DNA of 64,000 nucleotides, taken from contig LATX02000200.1 of NCBI GenBank assembly GCA_001466705.2, positions 558,001 to 622,000 on the forward strand, in the 5' to 3' direction. Origin of the DNA: Moniliophthora roreri. Its lineage: Eukaryota > Basidiomycota > Agaricomycetes > Agaricales > Marasmiaceae. A program made the translations under genes and the position numbers. Shown one piece after another: positions 1 through 10,609 of this stretch. How positions within the stretch are numbered: position 1 is the stretch's first letter; each line of letters starts with the position of its first letter. The notes under the pieces were generated by a model. The model was not told the DNA's origin. It was given only the letters and a program-made list of their open reading frames with translations, and did not search any database.

Positions 1-1168
1 AGACAGCTTCCCACATTGTACGATTCCACATACCCAAGACAGCAGACACCGCCACAGAAGGAGAGATTGTTTCCAAGACATTTTGAAGATGTGGGATCAT
101 TGAAGGACTATCACGGAACATTGCAACTGCCCATTCAAAAGCGTGCAACTTGTACACCTTCAGATTAAAAGAGGCACCAAGCCACACGTCCTGGTCAAAC
201 TGTCTGACTACCCACAGGTCGAAAGAAGACCAATCCGAGGCCGGCGACTTAATGTGATCCCAAAAGCGTTGAGATTTTTTGCAGAGGAAGTTGTTGATAG
301 CTGGAATCCTGAGTAGAGAATGTAGAAGCGCACTCGAGAGCCGGTATACCAACCACGCCTGAGGTGATTTGTATGGGCAGATGAATTGGTATGAAAGCCG
401 ATTGAAATGTCTATTTCTAATATCGTCCATTTGATCCCTCGGAACTGTCAGGGTGGGTAACAGCATGGTGAGGAAATATAATCCCACACTGAGTGAGACT
501 GCAATGAAGCAAATGGCAAATGGAACAGGATGTCGGTTCCACAGCAGATCCAAAACACTGACGAAGAAGAGCAGAAGAGCGACTTCGAGGAGTATAGGCA
601 ATGCTGACAGGAACGATGATACACCCCACTTCTCAAAGCTGTCTTGGCGCAGCTGACATAGCGCTAGAGCTTCTCCTGGTGTTCGGGTTGTGGTATCGCG
701 CTGGTGTTCTCGTACCCATTGCTTGCACAGCAGGCCGAAAAGTGCTGATGCGAGGCTGAGGATGAGACTGAGGAACCAAAAGATGTTGATACATATCGAC
801 GATGCATCTGGTTTGAAATGGGTGGGCTCGATGGAAGTAGCTTGTGTACCATTGGCCTGTATTGAGATCAACTGGGTAAGGAGTGTGACTGCGGGATCTT
901 CGTCTAGCCATTGATATGATTCAATGGCAAAAGCTGTAACGACAGCAGAGAAGAGACCAGCCTAGACGTGTGTTAGCATTAGATAGTGAAAGCAAGAACA
1001 AAATGAATGTATGAAAACTAGGATGGTGTCAATGTCATCTCACCAACCCTTGACCATATCTTCATCATGTCTAGAAACCTCCTTCAACATCCTCTCCCAT
1101 GACTCTGTCCGTGTCGGTTTCTTTTCTTCATCTGCATTTTCTGTCGGCTCTGTCGGCTTTGTCGGCAT
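1..1168 (-). pseudogene. DUF6535-domain membrane protein, 3'-truncated by window edge, one in-frame stop
   Basis: I read two exons on the minus strand. The first starts at the ATG at 1166-1168 (MPTKPTEP...) and contains the family's acidic motif ESWERMLKEV..HDEDMVKGW. The second begins after a TAG acceptor at about 962 and runs open to the window edge, about 320 codons: AGLFSAVVTAFAIESYQWL, then two hydrophobic hairpins (around INIFWFLSLILSLASALFGLL and LPILLEVALLLFFVSVLDLL) and the family motif LCKQWVREH. This is the layout of the Agaricomycete DUF6535 family, predicted membrane proteins of unknown function that occur in large copy numbers. Between W and DDID in exon 1 there is a TGA (1040-1042) where families usually have a charged residue, so this copy is probably inactive unless it is a sequencing error. 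The donor of the intron (about 962-1020) is not certain. Exons further upstream may exist but I cannot place them. Confidence 0.72.
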
Positions 1169-2500
1169 CAGGCAAGGGTTTGGGATATATGGCTAATGGG
1201 GAGGCGCTCGGTGTCTGTATTTGGAATGGCAAGGATAATATCCCGTACATCGTACTCAGCAACCTCGCAAAAATTTCTTCACTGCCATCACTTTTTCGAA
1301 TTCCTCCCACACAGTCCAGAGCAAGATAGATTCCAGAGTATTCATAGACTGAAGATCCAAGTCAACCTCAATGACAGCATTCAAGGAGATGATTGTATCT
1401 CGAACCTCGTTTGAACCAGCTTTGGAAGGCGGCAATGGAATCTGTATGGAATTGACTAAGTGTCTTTGTCTAACAGGAGGGCGTCATTTCATACCTGAGT
1501 AGGATCCATGGATTCCTAGTGGTAATTGAGCACTATAGCTATTCCCAATTGAATCAGTTGAAACACACCTGACTTCGCGATCTCCCAGCGATGCTCGTAC
1601 TTGGAGATGAAGAATGATCCGCAGTCTAAATAAAAAAAACAGAGCTCAGATTGTTTCAAACCTGGCACAGTAGCAGCAATCAGCATACCAGATCCCCAGA
1701 AGACATCGCAAGAATCTGGTGGATGAAGTGGTTTGAGAGAGGACTCGTGCTTTTGAAATCTGATGCATGGTGATAGCAACTGACAGCCTGCATGCTGGAA
1801 AATGCCACAGCAGTTTTTGGATGCCCAAAGTATTTCTGTAGCGTGTCTGGAAAAGGTGTTGAAGTACTTGGTTGGCTAGCAAATGGAAACAGGCATTGGT
1901 GCAAGGAAGGAGATGATGGAGGTTTCGAGCTGAGCCTGGTTGAGAGCTACTTAGTAAATAAGCAGTTATCCAGATTCTGGGTTGAGACAGTATATATTGT
2001 CTACTTTACATATGTATGTCCACTTACAGGTCCAATGCGCATGATGAGCCTCGACTATTATGGAGCATACACGTCATAAGACAGATTTTCAACAAGGACA
2101 ACGAGGGAGATCTACTCGAAGGCAAACATCAGGTGGAAAGGAAACAAAGTTTTTTGGTACATCCCTTTACTCAGTACATGATAGAAACTAACTGGTTGCC
2201 TTTATATAGTCTCTCGTAGACTCTCTGTCTGAGGTCATTGCCGACGAAACCCTGTCTCACAGTCTTCCCAAGGAAGCGTCTCCAATGCTGGCTCCGACTT
2301 CTATTCCCATAGACCTCACCAATGACTCCCATAGCATCACAGACTCGGATGCAGATACCACCTCCATCATGTCTGATGTATTCAGAACATCACTCTCCTT
2401 CGAAACCTCTTGGCCCTCCAAATCCAACGACAGGTCTTCGAATTCCAGTTTTGGTGATTAGATGAGCTCGATATCACTTTGAGGCAGGGGATGAGGTGGA
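1169..2500. other. Gene-poor stretch, no supported gene
   Basis: Short open frames occur on both strands (for example 1792-2079 plus), but none has a recognisable domain or a consistent exon chain. A serine/aspartate-rich frame at about 2300-2458 plus (SDADTTSIMSDVF...) ends just before the dispersed repeat at 2515 and may be a remnant of the same family as the text after 7191. Confidence 0.4.
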
Positions 2501-2514
2501 TGATCCAAAGCCTT

Positions 2515-2912
2515 GGCTCAGACTCACCTTTGGTTCCCACCCAGAACATCATATCTGATGGACCAGAAGGGAGACGCCGGCCCATCAGATTTGATGCTAA
2601 ATTTTTTTTCTGGCCACACGCAGAAACTACCCTCACATATCTCAAATAATTTCGATGACTTCCTGCCCGGTCACCAAGTCCTCCAAGTCTTGCTCAAGTC
2701 CCTCTCGTTGCCTGACTCGGCATTCTCTGCAATGCCAATTTCGTCGCCTTTCCTCTTTCGTCACCATCCCCATGTTGGTCCCCCAAACATTAACATCACA
2801 AACATTTACCAAAAAGCGCTTCTTGACATCAAACCACCATCATCTCACACCCTCTGCCCAGCTATACCTGTTTCCCTTTCCAGAATTATCGCCGGAATGC
2901 CAGTGAAGCGCT
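2515..2912 (+). repeat. Dispersed repeat, copy 1
   Basis: This block of about 400 bp matches the reverse complement of 5515-5907 (and of its duplicate 6799-7191) at roughly 80 percent by eye. It opens with the shared text ctttggttcccacccagaac, continues through a short imperfect palindrome (atctgatgg / cccatcagat) and a T-rich run. One frame reads similarly in both copies over about 100 residues (HISNNF..., LLKSL...DSAF.AMP.SSP), but the copies differ by frameshifts towards the 3' end. I therefore treat it as a decayed repeat, not as a functional gene. Confidence 0.6.
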
Positions 2913-4624
2913 CCGTATACACAGTGGCCTCCTCAATACTAGTCCTTAGGCCCTGGGATGGGAAAGTTGCATTGGGATGGATCTCAATGAGTGGGATGAG
3001 TAATACAGTATGTATTCTTTTTCTTCATTATGCTCAACCCACCTCTGTCTTCACAGCTCTATTGATATGTTCTGACGGAATCGTACAAAGTGCACAACCA
3101 TTGACAAGGTATGATCACCACGCCCCATACAGCACTTTTGTTGACTTGCTTATCGCCTCTTGACACCTATGTTCATCCCTTCAAAATCATTGTAATGAGC
3201 GCAGTCTGACTGGAATACACCCAACAACTTCGTCTCGGGTCCCTCTCCGTACTACTCCAACATGTGTCACGCCACATCTCGGAACTTAATACAAATCACA
3301 CAATACAATGACTGTGATGCTGTGCCCGTGCCAACTCCCATGAGCTTTGGGTTTGCTGTGACCAGCATCTTCATAGGGTAATTGGTTAGTCTATTTGCTA
3401 TGGAATGATTTTCAATGCTGATGAAATGGTTTCTCCCAGGCTCGTTTCCAGAGAGAGTTCACATCGCGGACAGAGTGGATGGATTAAAAGGTGCATGCCT
3501 TGAACTATCACTGGAGAGGGATTGCTTATTTGACTCATCCGGTCATTTCTAGTTAGCAAGAACCATTGCAAAATTGAAAGAATGCGAAGTTTACTGATGG
3601 GAGGATGGTATAGACTGAGTTGACGCAGCCTATCATGGCTTGTTGAGGGTATGTAACCATAGTAGTGAGGAAATGCAAAATTTTTCATAATATTCATCAC
3701 AATGCCCTGAGAATGCTTAAGTTTCAATTGAATTTGACAAGATGATCAACTCGGTGAGTAGGCACTGCACCAACTTCTCCACACTCTGTTTGTCTTCATT
3801 TGTCTTCATATGTTCCACGGCAAAGCACAGAGAGGTCTTTGCCTTCAGCACTATTCATGTTTGATGCAGGCCTGGTCAGGAACTTACAATGTTGAAATTG
3901 TGTACAGTGTATAATCAATCAATTCAGAACACTGATATCATGATTACCACAGTCGTTGTGCAAAGGTAATACTCACCTTGATCTACTTCGAATCCCCAAC
4001 ACATGGCGCATCATCAAGACTGCTGAAAAAGAATCTAATGAGCAATTAGAATATAGTTTACTATGTGGAGCAAATGTTATTGCGTCGAATGAGTTTATCA
4101 CCATGCATCACCATGCATCACCACAGCGAATATTTTGACTCTCATTCACTTTCTGTCACTCTTGATACCTCATAGCCATGCAAGGAAACTATTATAAGTA
4201 TATTTAAGCAGTGTTCACTGCTTCTGAGCGGCCCCAGTGGTGCTTGCACCAAAGGTAACATGAGGTATTTCAATAGCTCACTCTTTGTAGATTCCTACCG
4301 TCAGTATGAATGCCCAACTGTGGCACCAAAAAGTCTTACCTTTTCAACCAACAAGATATCATACATAATAGCTCCTTACAATCCATCGATGCTATATACC
4401 ATGTATGAACACCTCATGACACAAATTACATCGTAGGTGCATATTTTTTACTTTTGGGGTGGAGTTCCGAGATAGCCGAAGCAAGCATCAAGCACACTTC
4501 AGTAACATCCAGCTTGCCCCTCCGGTTTGTATTAAGTTGCAAGAGGTAAAAAACATTGATATATATATATATTAATTGATTCTAATTATTACAGAGGAAA
4601 TAAATACACCAGATTTTGCGACCC
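2913..4624. other. Intergenic, low complexity in places
   Basis: No gene is supported. Visible items are a short tandem block catcaccatg at about 4101-4125 and an AT dinucleotide run at 4560-4573. The right end joins the duplicated block that starts at 4625. Confidence 0.4.
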
Positions 4625-5907
4625 AAACAAGTCTTTTGTTGAAGTGTGCGGGTGCATCCCAGAGCATGACAAGAGAGGGGTGAAAAGAAGGCACAGACCT
4701 GTATCTGAGCAAAAAGCATTGACGGGGCATGGCAGGCATGACAGCCACTAAAATCTGCTCACACACTGAATAAAAGCCGTTAACTTGACTGCAGTGAGCG
4801 TCCGATAAAACTCTGCATACCGTTTGCCTATAACAGTCCCAAGGATCTTTCGTATGTACTCTTGGTGAAAATTACACCTGAGTTTATGCTCTTCAGGACC
4901 ATCTGTAGTGATCTTAGGTGTAAAATTCACCATGTATACTGCCTGAAGAGGGATTGGGTCAGTATGCAGTAAACAATTGAATGAGGCTAGAACACACCGC
5001 TGTCTATGATTTATCATTAAATCCTTTATGGTAGTTGTCAGGTACCATGAAATCTTCGCAATTCCACTGCAAGATAGTCTGTTGACGTCAGTGTTTGACT
5101 GGCTAGTTCCCTATGCTGTGACATACCATATGTGAGTCACCAAGAGGGAGCTCAATATTATAAGAGGTTAAGGTTTTGAAATGAGCGACGGATGATCAGT
5201 TTCGGACCACGGTGAGTAAAACACGGCTTACCTGGCATAGTGTTGTTTCTAGTTAATTCAAATCATCTACACCCGCATAGTGAGCTCTACAGAGGCCGGA
5301 AGGAAACCAAGTGAGTACAATATGAATCATCATAAGGAAAGGCACATCAAGCAGGTGGGGAAAGGTTTGAGAAGCTTACCTCCAAGGTACCAGTCTGCTC
5401 CGAGGGGAATGTGGCTGCAGCACAGATATTGGGTTTCTAAGTTTTAGAAAATTATGAGCAACCTGGAAGACGTAACAGATATATATGAGAATCACACCTA
5501 CAACATTAGATGGGGAGCAGACCTCTTCGCTGGCATTCCAGCGATAATCCCGGAAAGGGAAATGGGTATAGCTGGGCAGAGGCGCGAGATGATGATGGTT
5601 TGACGTCAAGAAGCGCCTGTTGATGAATATTTGCGATATCGATATTCGGGAGACTGACACGGCGACGGCGACGAAAGTGGAAAGGTGACGAAACTGGCAT
5701 TGCGGGAAATGCTGAGTCCAGCAGCAAGAGGGACTTGAGCGAGGACTCCAGAGATTGCCAGGGATTGACGAAATTATTTGAGATATGTGAGGGTAGTTTC
5801 TGTGTGCGGCCAGAAAAAAATTTTAACGTCAAATCTGATGGGCCGGTGTCCCCCTTCTGGCCCATCAGATATGACGTTCTGGGTGGGAACCAAAGGTGCT
5901 CAGACTG
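4625..5907 (+). repeat. Left copy of 1,283-bp exact direct duplication
   Basis: The sequence from aaacaagtcttttgttg to ctcagactg is repeated, identically as far as I compared it, at 5909-7191, with an offset of 1,284 and only one N between the two copies. Open frames at 4748-5017 and 5376-5660 recur with the same protein text at 6032-6301 and 6660-6944. The left copy ends and the right copy starts exactly at the N, the pattern expected when two contigs share an overlap that was not merged. The block contains the inverted copy 2 of the dispersed repeat (5515-5907). Confidence 0.9.
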
Positions 5908-5908
5908 N
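5908..5908. other. Assembly break (single N) between identical flanks
   Basis: A lone N separates two identical 1,283-bp segments. In a scaffold this normally marks a gap of unknown size, so the true locus may contain only one copy. Confidence 0.85.
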
Positions 5909-7191
5909 AAACAAGTCTTTTGTTGAAGTGTGCGGGTGCATCCCAGAGCATGACAAGAGAGGGGTGAAAAGAAGGCACAGACCTGTATCTGAGCAAAAAG
6001 CATTGACGGGGCATGGCAGGCATGACAGCCACTAAAATCTGCTCACACACTGAATAAAAGCCGTTAACTTGACTGCAGTGAGCGTCCGATAAAACTCTGC
6101 ATACCGTTTGCCTATAACAGTCCCAAGGATCTTTCGTATGTACTCTTGGTGAAAATTACACCTGAGTTTATGCTCTTCAGGACCATCTGTAGTGATCTTA
6201 GGTGTAAAATTCACCATGTATACTGCCTGAAGAGGGATTGGGTCAGTATGCAGTAAACAATTGAATGAGGCTAGAACACACCGCTGTCTATGATTTATCA
6301 TTAAATCCTTTATGGTAGTTGTCAGGTACCATGAAATCTTCGCAATTCCACTGCAAGATAGTCTGTTGACGTCAGTGTTTGACTGGCTAGTTCCCTATGC
6401 TGTGACATACCATATGTGAGTCACCAAGAGGGAGCTCAATATTATAAGAGGTTAAGGTTTTGAAATGAGCGACGGATGATCAGTTTCGGACCACGGTGAG
6501 TAAAACACGGCTTACCTGGCATAGTGTTGTTTCTAGTTAATTCAAATCATCTACACCCGCATAGTGAGCTCTACAGAGGCCGGAAGGAAACCAAGTGAGT
6601 ACAATATGAATCATCATAAGGAAAGGCACATCAAGCAGGTGGGGAAAGGTTTGAGAAGCTTACCTCCAAGGTACCAGTCTGCTCCGAGGGGAATGTGGCT
6701 GCAGCACAGATATTGGGTTTCTAAGTTTTAGAAAATTATGAGCAACCTGGAAGACGTAACAGATATATATGAGAATCACACCTACAACATTAGATGGGGA
6801 GCAGACCTCTTCGCTGGCATTCCAGCGATAATCCCGGAAAGGGAAATGGGTATAGCTGGGCAGAGGCGCGAGATGATGATGGTTTGACGTCAAGAAGCGC
6901 CTGTTGATGAATATTTGCGATATCGATATTCGGGAGACTGACACGGCGACGGCGACGAAAGTGGAAAGGTGACGAAACTGGCATTGCGGGAAATGCTGAG
7001 TCCAGCAGCAAGAGGGACTTGAGCGAGGACTCCAGAGATTGCCAGGGATTGACGAAATTATTTGAGATATGTGAGGGTAGTTTCTGTGTGCGGCCAGAAA
7101 AAAATTTTAACGTCAAATCTGATGGGCCGGTGTCCCCCTTCTGGCCCATCAGATATGACGTTCTGGGTGGGAACCAAAGGTGCTCAGACTG
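5909..7191 (+). repeat. Right copy of 1,283-bp exact direct duplication
   Basis: Same sequence as 4625-5907. It continues without interruption into tcaacgggacttcttctc, a unique flank. It includes the inverted dispersed repeat at 6799-7191. Confidence 0.9.
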
Positions 7192-8990
7192 TCAACGGGA
7201 CTTCTTCTCTGGAGAGTGTCGAAGAGATAAACGACGAGTCACAAGTCTCCACAACATCCAGGTGCGACTGGACGACAGTACTGACGGCAAAGTATGAAGA
7301 GTGTATTCAGGACGTTGGGTATCTCGATACTTAATCCTACCTCTTCCAACGCGAGAAGCCATTTGGCTGCTGAAGACAGCATGCTCTCAAAAACCCCAGA
7401 GTCAGACTTGCAAACGGAACCTTTGTCTGCGCTCGAAGAGGACCACGACAGAACCATGATCACAACCACACCTCATACGCCAAAACCTCTTCCATTCTGT
7501 CCAATCACACCATGCTTACCATGCACACCAATCGTATGGGCATCTCAACATCGGATCACTTTCACCTCCAGTCTAACCTGCTCTCATCAGCTTCTTTGTT
7601 TATTGCTGAGGCTCAAACAAGTCGTACAACAAGTACCCTAACGCCTCAGGCTGATTCAGACCTCCCTGAATATTCCATTCCTGATCCTACTTTACCACTT
7701 CCCAAACCCAAACGACCTCTTCCTGAACAACCTGCCATCCTGGAATACCCTTTCCCCTATGTCCACAAGGCACCCCCCTCGCTGCTACCATAAACGTGAC
7801 CCGAGTCATGGCCACGGATTCTTCCAGCATCCTTTCAGACCAAGGCCACGAAACCAGCAAGCTTATCAAACAACTCGCTTGGGACCTCGTCAAAAACGCA
7901 CGAGAAGAAGGATTGGAATCGCAAAAAGTCATTCAAGGTGGTCAATGATACAAACAACCAAGTCATCTATCACCGAATCATCGCCTATCGCGGAATCGCT
8001 CAGTCGGGCATTGAATTTCGGGACATGGTAGTGGTGATGAAGCGAATAAGACACCAGAGCCTACTTCCAAGGCTAAAGGAAAGGGCAGACCGAGGATTCT
8101 TTCAGCCGTACTCATTCATCCGAGCATCGCTGGCCTCTATTTGATGGTTTCATGGGCAGGGGCAGGGTTAAGAGCGCTTCTTCCGGTTCTGGTTCTGGCG
8201 CTACTACTAATAATAATAACAACACATCCGGCGAGCCGAATCCGAAGCTTATATTCAGGATACCAATGCCAATGCCGCTGTACTTTTAGTCGGAGCCAAG
8301 AATACTTCTTCCGTTCTGTTGGAATCAATCATCCCAGCTATGGCAAAACCACCTACTCAGTACCTCTTGAGGCGTATACTTACGGCTCCTGATTTCCACC
8401 GTCGGTTCAATATTCCGTTACCTTCAAGTGCCTCAACACATTTTCATCATAATCAGGGAGATGGTGGTGCCTAGGAGTTGTTGGACTCGGATAACAGACT
8501 GCTATGGATTCATGTCTGACGTATCCAAGTACGACCTATTGCTCTTGATAAGAGCGCGGAAGTGTTCACCAACCAGTAGCTTTTTCAGACTACATCAGTA
8601 ACATAGTAATGGGAGATCGCCCTCGTTTCCACGAACAAGTGCTCATTGGGTAATTGCTTTTATTACTAGTATTAGCAACAAAACGTATCAAAAGGAGATT
8701 CGCGCAACTCACTACACAAGATACAGATCGAGACGTTATCTCTGCTGAACTTACTCTCTGGCTCAACCACAACTACCCCAGACACTGCCAGACCCTCCAT
8801 CTACGCTTCTCGTATTCATTACCAGCAACCCTCTCAACTGTACCTGTAGAATGTGCCTCACATCGCTCAGGTCGGGTGGCGGCCTACCGTGGATCGACTA
8901 TCACAGGTGATAGACAGGCAGAGTCTGGGCCCTGGCTATTGTGGTGGAAGGGCGGCAGAGTTTTGTAAGTACTAAGGAGACACTCGGCGA
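7192..8990 (+). other. Decayed coding-like region, plus strand, unknown family
   Basis: A chain of open frames on the plus strand switches frame repeatedly: 7294-7641, 7512-7793 (proline-rich, ending LPKPKRPLPEQPAILEYPFP), about 7795-7950 (ATDSSSILSDQGHETSKL), and 8654-8968. The composition (S/T/P-rich, then mixed) looks like former coding sequence, but I find no recognisable domain and no consistent splice chain. A trinucleotide run (ctaataataataa) sits at about 8204-8222. I do not assign a function. Confidence 0.3.
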
Positions 8991-9323
8991 GAATGTGTTT
9001 AGTTCACATTGCGGTAGGGTGTAGCCAATGGTAGAGGTACAGCGCTTTATTGCTTCTACTTTTATTTCCTGTAATACAAAATTCGATAGGATAGGTTGTA
9101 TATAAAGAATATACCAAATCTTGTTCGTTGACTTAGAATATGGGTGTTCAGTTGGGGTGGCATATTCAACACAGGTAGTTCTACTTTCTCTTCTGTCTGA
9201 GTTGTGGCTTACAACGTGAAACTAGATTCTTATTGCAAACTAATCGAAATCCTCATCGGCATGTTTTGTGTAATCTGTCAGTGTCAAGCTTTGTATTGTC
9301 AAAAATATAAAAAGATCATCAGC
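8991..9323. other. Intergenic
   Basis: AT-rich, with no open frame of note and no recognised site. Confidence 0.4.
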
Positions 9324-10052
9324 AAAATGGACACCTAAATATAATAAATTATAATGTATTTTGCTGATTTTAGTCCATTATAATAAATTAAAATCATGCA
9401 ATGCTATTACAATACATTAAAATGCATTAAAATGAGACTGGTGTTATTATAATCCATTAAAATACAATAAAATGGGATGGTATTATTATAGTACATTAAA
9501 ATGCAATAAAATGAGACAGAGTTATTATAATGTAGTAAAATAGATTGTAACAGAGGCAATCAAAACAGTGCATTTTTATGCCTTCCAGAGGACAGGGAGA
9601 GGACTCTATAAAGTGAAGGGAAGCTTTTGGTTGGGGATTTGATCAATAGAAACAGCAAGGGGGTGGAGATAGGTCTTTTGAGTAAGGGGATATATTGCAC
9701 TATGTGTGGTAATAAGCATATGGCACTATGGTACAGTGGTCTTGAGCACCCGGCGGCTGTCAAGGTTGCTGACTAATCCACCTTGAGGTCAAGGGTTCGA
9801 CTCATGGAGGTTGCAACAAATAAATATCATTTCTTTTTGTCCCCGACCCCCAGGTGGGGCCGATGCATTATAATGGCTGAAATACATCATAATAGCCAGA
9901 ATACATTATAACCATTTTGCTTCATTTTAATCCATTAAAATAAAGGAACAACAATTATATTACATTAAAATACACCATAATGATTATAATGTATTTTGGC
10001 CATTATAACATATTTTACTCATTTTATTCCAATATATTTAGGTGTCCATTTT
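9324..10052. mobile_element. Non-autonomous TIR element (MITE-like), AT-rich, about 729 bp
   Basis: The ends are perfect 20-bp inverted repeats: AAAATGGACACCTAAATATA at 9324-9343 and its reverse complement at 10033-10052. The interior is built of irregular repeats of the type cattaaaat / attataatg on both flanks. In the centre lies a tRNA-like segment (about 9719-9820) with pol III box A- and box B-like sequences. No transposase is encoded. The final T of the right TIR doubles as the first T of the copia LTR, so no flanking target duplication can be scored on that side. Confidence 0.75.
9719..9820 (+). ncRNA. tRNA-like (SINE-type) segment with pol III boxes inside the TIR element
   Basis: An A-box-like sequence TGGTACAGTGG (9729-9739) and a perfect B-box GGTTCGACTC (9794-9803) are spaced as in a tRNA with a long variable arm. 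The text upstream (GGCACTATGGTACAGTGG...CACCCGGC) resembles a type II (Ser/Leu-like) tRNA. The T-stem and acceptor stem do not pair well, so I do not call a functional tRNA gene. A tRNA-derived SINE head or tRNA pseudogene is the best reading. Confidence 0.55.
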
Positions 10053-10567
10053 GTTGAGACAGAACGGAGACATAAAGCGCAGTGGAGTGTGCTCAACTCA
10101 CATTTGTACGAGAACTTGTTAGAACCTTGAGGGTTGTAGAGGTGTGATGTGCAGAGTAGTCAATGTAAATTGAACTGAAGGATGTAGCTACATACATGCT
10201 TGCTTTTATACTACTCTAAAGGATAAGTTCCATGGATAAACGGTGAAACCTGGTAAGCTATGGATGTAAGCTACTGAATACTTGTGAGACGAAGTATCCA
10301 AGAATAATGTGTCTCGGAGAGATACAATACAATCCTCTGACAGCGGAAGGAACTATACATGAACGATACATGTGTTCTACTGTATTGTGCATGAGGCTAC
10401 AATACTCCTACTGGACGAGGGAGCACTCCTATGACAGTAGTGCGAGCTCCGGAGAAGTTCAGGAATGTACTTTGTAAGTTCCGTAGTTGATCACAGACGC
10501 AAGTAATACATTAACTAGTGTTCCTAATGTTCCTAGTTTAGTATAGTACAGGTACAGTGCTTCAACA
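10052..10567 (-). repeat. copia 3' LTR
   Basis: This is a 516-bp LTR bounded by TGTTGA and TCAACA. It differs from the LTR at 18310-18825 at roughly 4-5 percent of sites, mostly transitions. It abuts the TIR element directly on its left. Confidence 0.92.
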
Positions 10568-10579
10568 CTCCCCCTCACT
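10568..10579 (-). promoter_or_regulatory. Polypurine tract of the copia element
   Basis: On the minus strand the text just before the 3' LTR reads AGTGAGGGGGAG followed directly by TGTTGA. A purine-only run in this position is the primer site for plus-strand DNA synthesis. Confidence 0.85.
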
Positions 10580-10609
10580 AAGTTTGTGATAAACTTTGTA
10601 GTGATTGAG

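Noticed and set aside
1019..1020. U12-type AT-AC intron in the DUF6535 gene
   Set aside because: Perfect family continuity would need an intron starting ATACAT, but it ends in AG and lacks the U12 donor consensus; a GT donor with two residues lost, or decay, is simpler.
2513..3163. 216-codon ORF as an intact gene
   Set aside because: It covers dispersed repeat copy 1; the inverted copy has frameshifts relative to it and no domain is recognised.
9719..9820. Functional tRNA gene
   Set aside because: Pol III boxes are good, but acceptor and T stems do not pair and the anticodon arm is unclear, so only a tRNA-like segment is called.
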